Shown here: positions 62,883-64,000 of the stretch, piece after piece
Layout: every line of letters begins with the position of its first letter
How positions within the stretch are numbered: position 1 is the stretch's first letter
From: Mycobacteriales bacterium
GTDB lineage: Bacteria > Actinomycetota > Actinomycetes > Mycobacteriales > CADCTP01
Length of the DNA: 64,000 nucleotides
NCBI GenBank assembly: GCA_035995165.1
Contig: DASYKU010000048.1
Span: 62,001-126,000, forward strand
Direction of reading: 5' to 3'
The notes under the pieces: generated by a model
What the model was told of the DNA's origin: nothing
Seen by the model: the letters and a program-made list of their open reading frames with translations, nothing else
The model's database searches: none
Translations under genes and position numbers: made by a program

Positions 62883-64000
62883 CTAGGCGACGCCGCGGTC
62901 CGGCAGCACCCGCCAGAGTGCGCGACCGCAGCGGGCCGCGAGCTCGTCCACCTGGGCCGCGGACATGACCAGCGGCGGGCCGAGCAGGATCAGGTCGCCG
63001 TTGCGGCCGTCCGCGCCGCCGGTGGAGGAGTAGACCAGCGCGCCCTCCTCGGCGCAGGCGGCGACGACCTGCTCGGTGATCCGCCGGTCCCGCGGGAACG
63101 GGGCCTGGGTGTCCCGGTCGGCGACGAGCTCGACCCCGCGCAGCATGCCCAGCCCGCGGATGTCACCGACGGCCGGGTGGCCGGCCAGCTCGGCCCGCAG
63201 CACCGCGTCGAGGTGGGCGCCCATGGCCTCGGCCGCGGCGATGAGGTCGCGCTCCCGCAGCACCCGCAGCACCGCCAGCCCGGCGGCAGCCCCGACCGGG
63301 TGGTGGGAGTTGGTGAAGCCGTGCGTGAACCCGCCGGCCACGATCGTGTCGTGGACGGCCCCGGTGCTGGCCGCGAAACCCAGCGGCCAGTAGCCGGACG
63401 AGGCGCCCTTGGCCCCGACGACGAGGTCCGGCCGGACGTCCCAGTGCTCGCAGGCGAACCAGCGACCGGTCCGGCCGAACCCGGTCATCACCTCGTCCGC
63501 GATCAGCAGCACCCCGTACCGCCGGCAGACCTCCGTCACGGCCGGCCAGTAGTCCGCCGGGGGCACGCAGGCGCCCAGCGCCGCCCCGGCCACCGGCTCG
63601 GCGATGAACGCGGCCACCCGGTCGGGGCCGGCTTCCAGGATCGTGCGCTCCAGCTCGGCGGCGTGCCGGGCGCCGCAGCCGACCGGGTGGGTGTCCGGGA
63701 ACGGGCAGCGGTACTCGTACGGGGTGCTCGTGTGCCGCGCCGCGCCGAGCCAGGGCAGGTACGGCGCCCGCAGCCCGGCCCGACCGGACACGTCCAGCGC
63801 CGCCCGGGTGTTGCCGTGGTACGAGCCCTGCCGGGAGACCAGCACGTGCCGGTCCTCCCCCCGGGCCAGGTGATAGGCCCGGGCCATCTTCATCGCGGTC
63901 TCGACCGCCTCGCTGCCGCCCGAGACCGGGTAGACCCGGGCGTCGGCCAGCGGCAGCACGGCGGCCAGCTCGTCCGCGTACGCCTCGACCGGGGCCGAGG
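62883..64000 (-). CDS. Class III aminotransferase, N-terminus outside the window
   Basis: At least 372 residues of a PLP-dependent omega-type aminotransferase; the start lies beyond 64000. Visible marks are PVSGGSEAVETAMKMAR (phosphate binding), RQGSYHGNTRAAL, LLIADEVMTGFGRTG (Asp to the pyridine nitrogen) and DLVVGAKGASSGYWPLG (Schiff-base lysine). It resembles the aspartate/4-aminobutyrate or beta-alanine:pyruvate type rather than ArgD. It lies upstream of metE on the same strand with 49 bases between, so co-transcription is likely, without an evident metabolic link. Confidence 0.9.
   Translation of the reverse strand, partial: SAPVEAYADELAAVLPLADARVYPVSGGSEAVETAMKMARAYHLARGEDRHVLVSRQGSYHGNTRAALDVSGRAGLRAPYLPWLGAARHTSTPYEYRCPFPDTHPVGCGARHAAELERTILEAGPDRVAAFIAEPVAGAALGACVPPADYWPAVTEVCRRYGVLLIADEVMTGFGRTGRWFACEHWDVRPDLVVGAKGASSGYWPLGFAASTGAVHDTIVAGGFTHGFTNSHHPVGAAAGLAVLRVLRERDLIAAAEAMGAHLDAVLRAELAGHPAVGDIRGLGMLRGVELVADRDTQAPFPRDRRITEQVVAACAEEGALVYSSTGGADGRNGDLILLGPPLVMSAAQVDELAARCGRALWRVLPDRGVA

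Overview
The window is very GC-rich DNA (third codon positions almost all G or C) with GTG starts, 4-bp ATGA/GTGA overlaps and actinobacterial gene families: a HelR-type RNA polymerase ATPase behind a rifamycin-associated element, an LAL regulator, a P450, an F420-type oxidoreductase remnant, MoxR/DUF58/VWA operons and an ECF sigma factor. It is a chromosomal piece of an actinomycete. The order is uncertain; nothing points to a plasmid or prophage, and I saw no tRNA, rRNA, CRISPR array or intact insertion sequence.

Layout. 1-5.3 kb: SRPBCC protein behind twin operators, SDR, hydrolase, the scar of a TetR/aldo-keto reductase pair, a membrane-anchored propeller-like protein and an acyl-CoA ligase. 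5.5-10.2 kb (minus): S1C protease, MoxR ATPase, DUF58 protein and two VWA membrane proteins, translationally coupled. 10.3-17.5 kb: a small membrane protein, an N-terminally cut hydrolase, a SnoaL-like protein, then a large LAL regulator divergent from a three-gene unit (beta-sandwich-like protein, SAM methyltransferase, cysteine-desulfurase-like enzyme).

17.7-32.0 kb is the centrepiece: a complete System I (Ccm) cytochrome c maturation locus. Between two related SufR-like regulators (17.9-18.6 and 31.3-32.0 kb) lie a DoxX-like protein, GTP cyclohydrolase I, a flavoprotein reductase, CcdA, CcmA, CcmB, a secreted di-heme cytochrome c, CcmC, a 44-residue CcmD, CcmE, CcmF, CcmG, CcmH, a CcmI-like TPR protein and a divergent glutamyl-tRNA reductase. 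Heme precursor synthesis, heme export and ligation, thiol reduction and one c-type substrate are therefore linked. Most Gram-positive bacteria use System II instead, which makes this the strongest candidate for an under-described system.

32-41.5 kb: orphan response regulator, DinB-like protein, 5'-3' exonuclease, P450, small membrane protein, a MerR-type promoter in front of a luciferase-like remnant, a strong terminator, a secreted fibronectin-type protein, a 0.9-kb gap with a 48-bp palindrome, and a secreted GH30 glycosidase. 41.7-49.4 kb: a coupled five-gene SWIM / DUF5691 / MoxR / DUF5682 / VWA operon resembling the enterobacterial yeh set. 49.4-54.7 kb: a chymotrypsin-like protease with a membrane partner, a methyltransferase, a PhzF remnant, helR with its element, and a secreted protein. 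54.9-64 kb: ECF sigma factor coupled to a Rieske protein, HAD dehalogenase, ACC deaminase, a LacI-type regulator whose start is problematic, divergent from a 2-oxoglutarate dioxygenase, metE, and a class III aminotransferase that runs off the window.

Two wider patterns: several gene remnants are 3' ends lying next to intact genes, suggesting repeated deletions; and a short interspersed motif GTCC-N3-GTGGAC occurs about nine times, nearly always in frame as Ser-X-Val-Asp.
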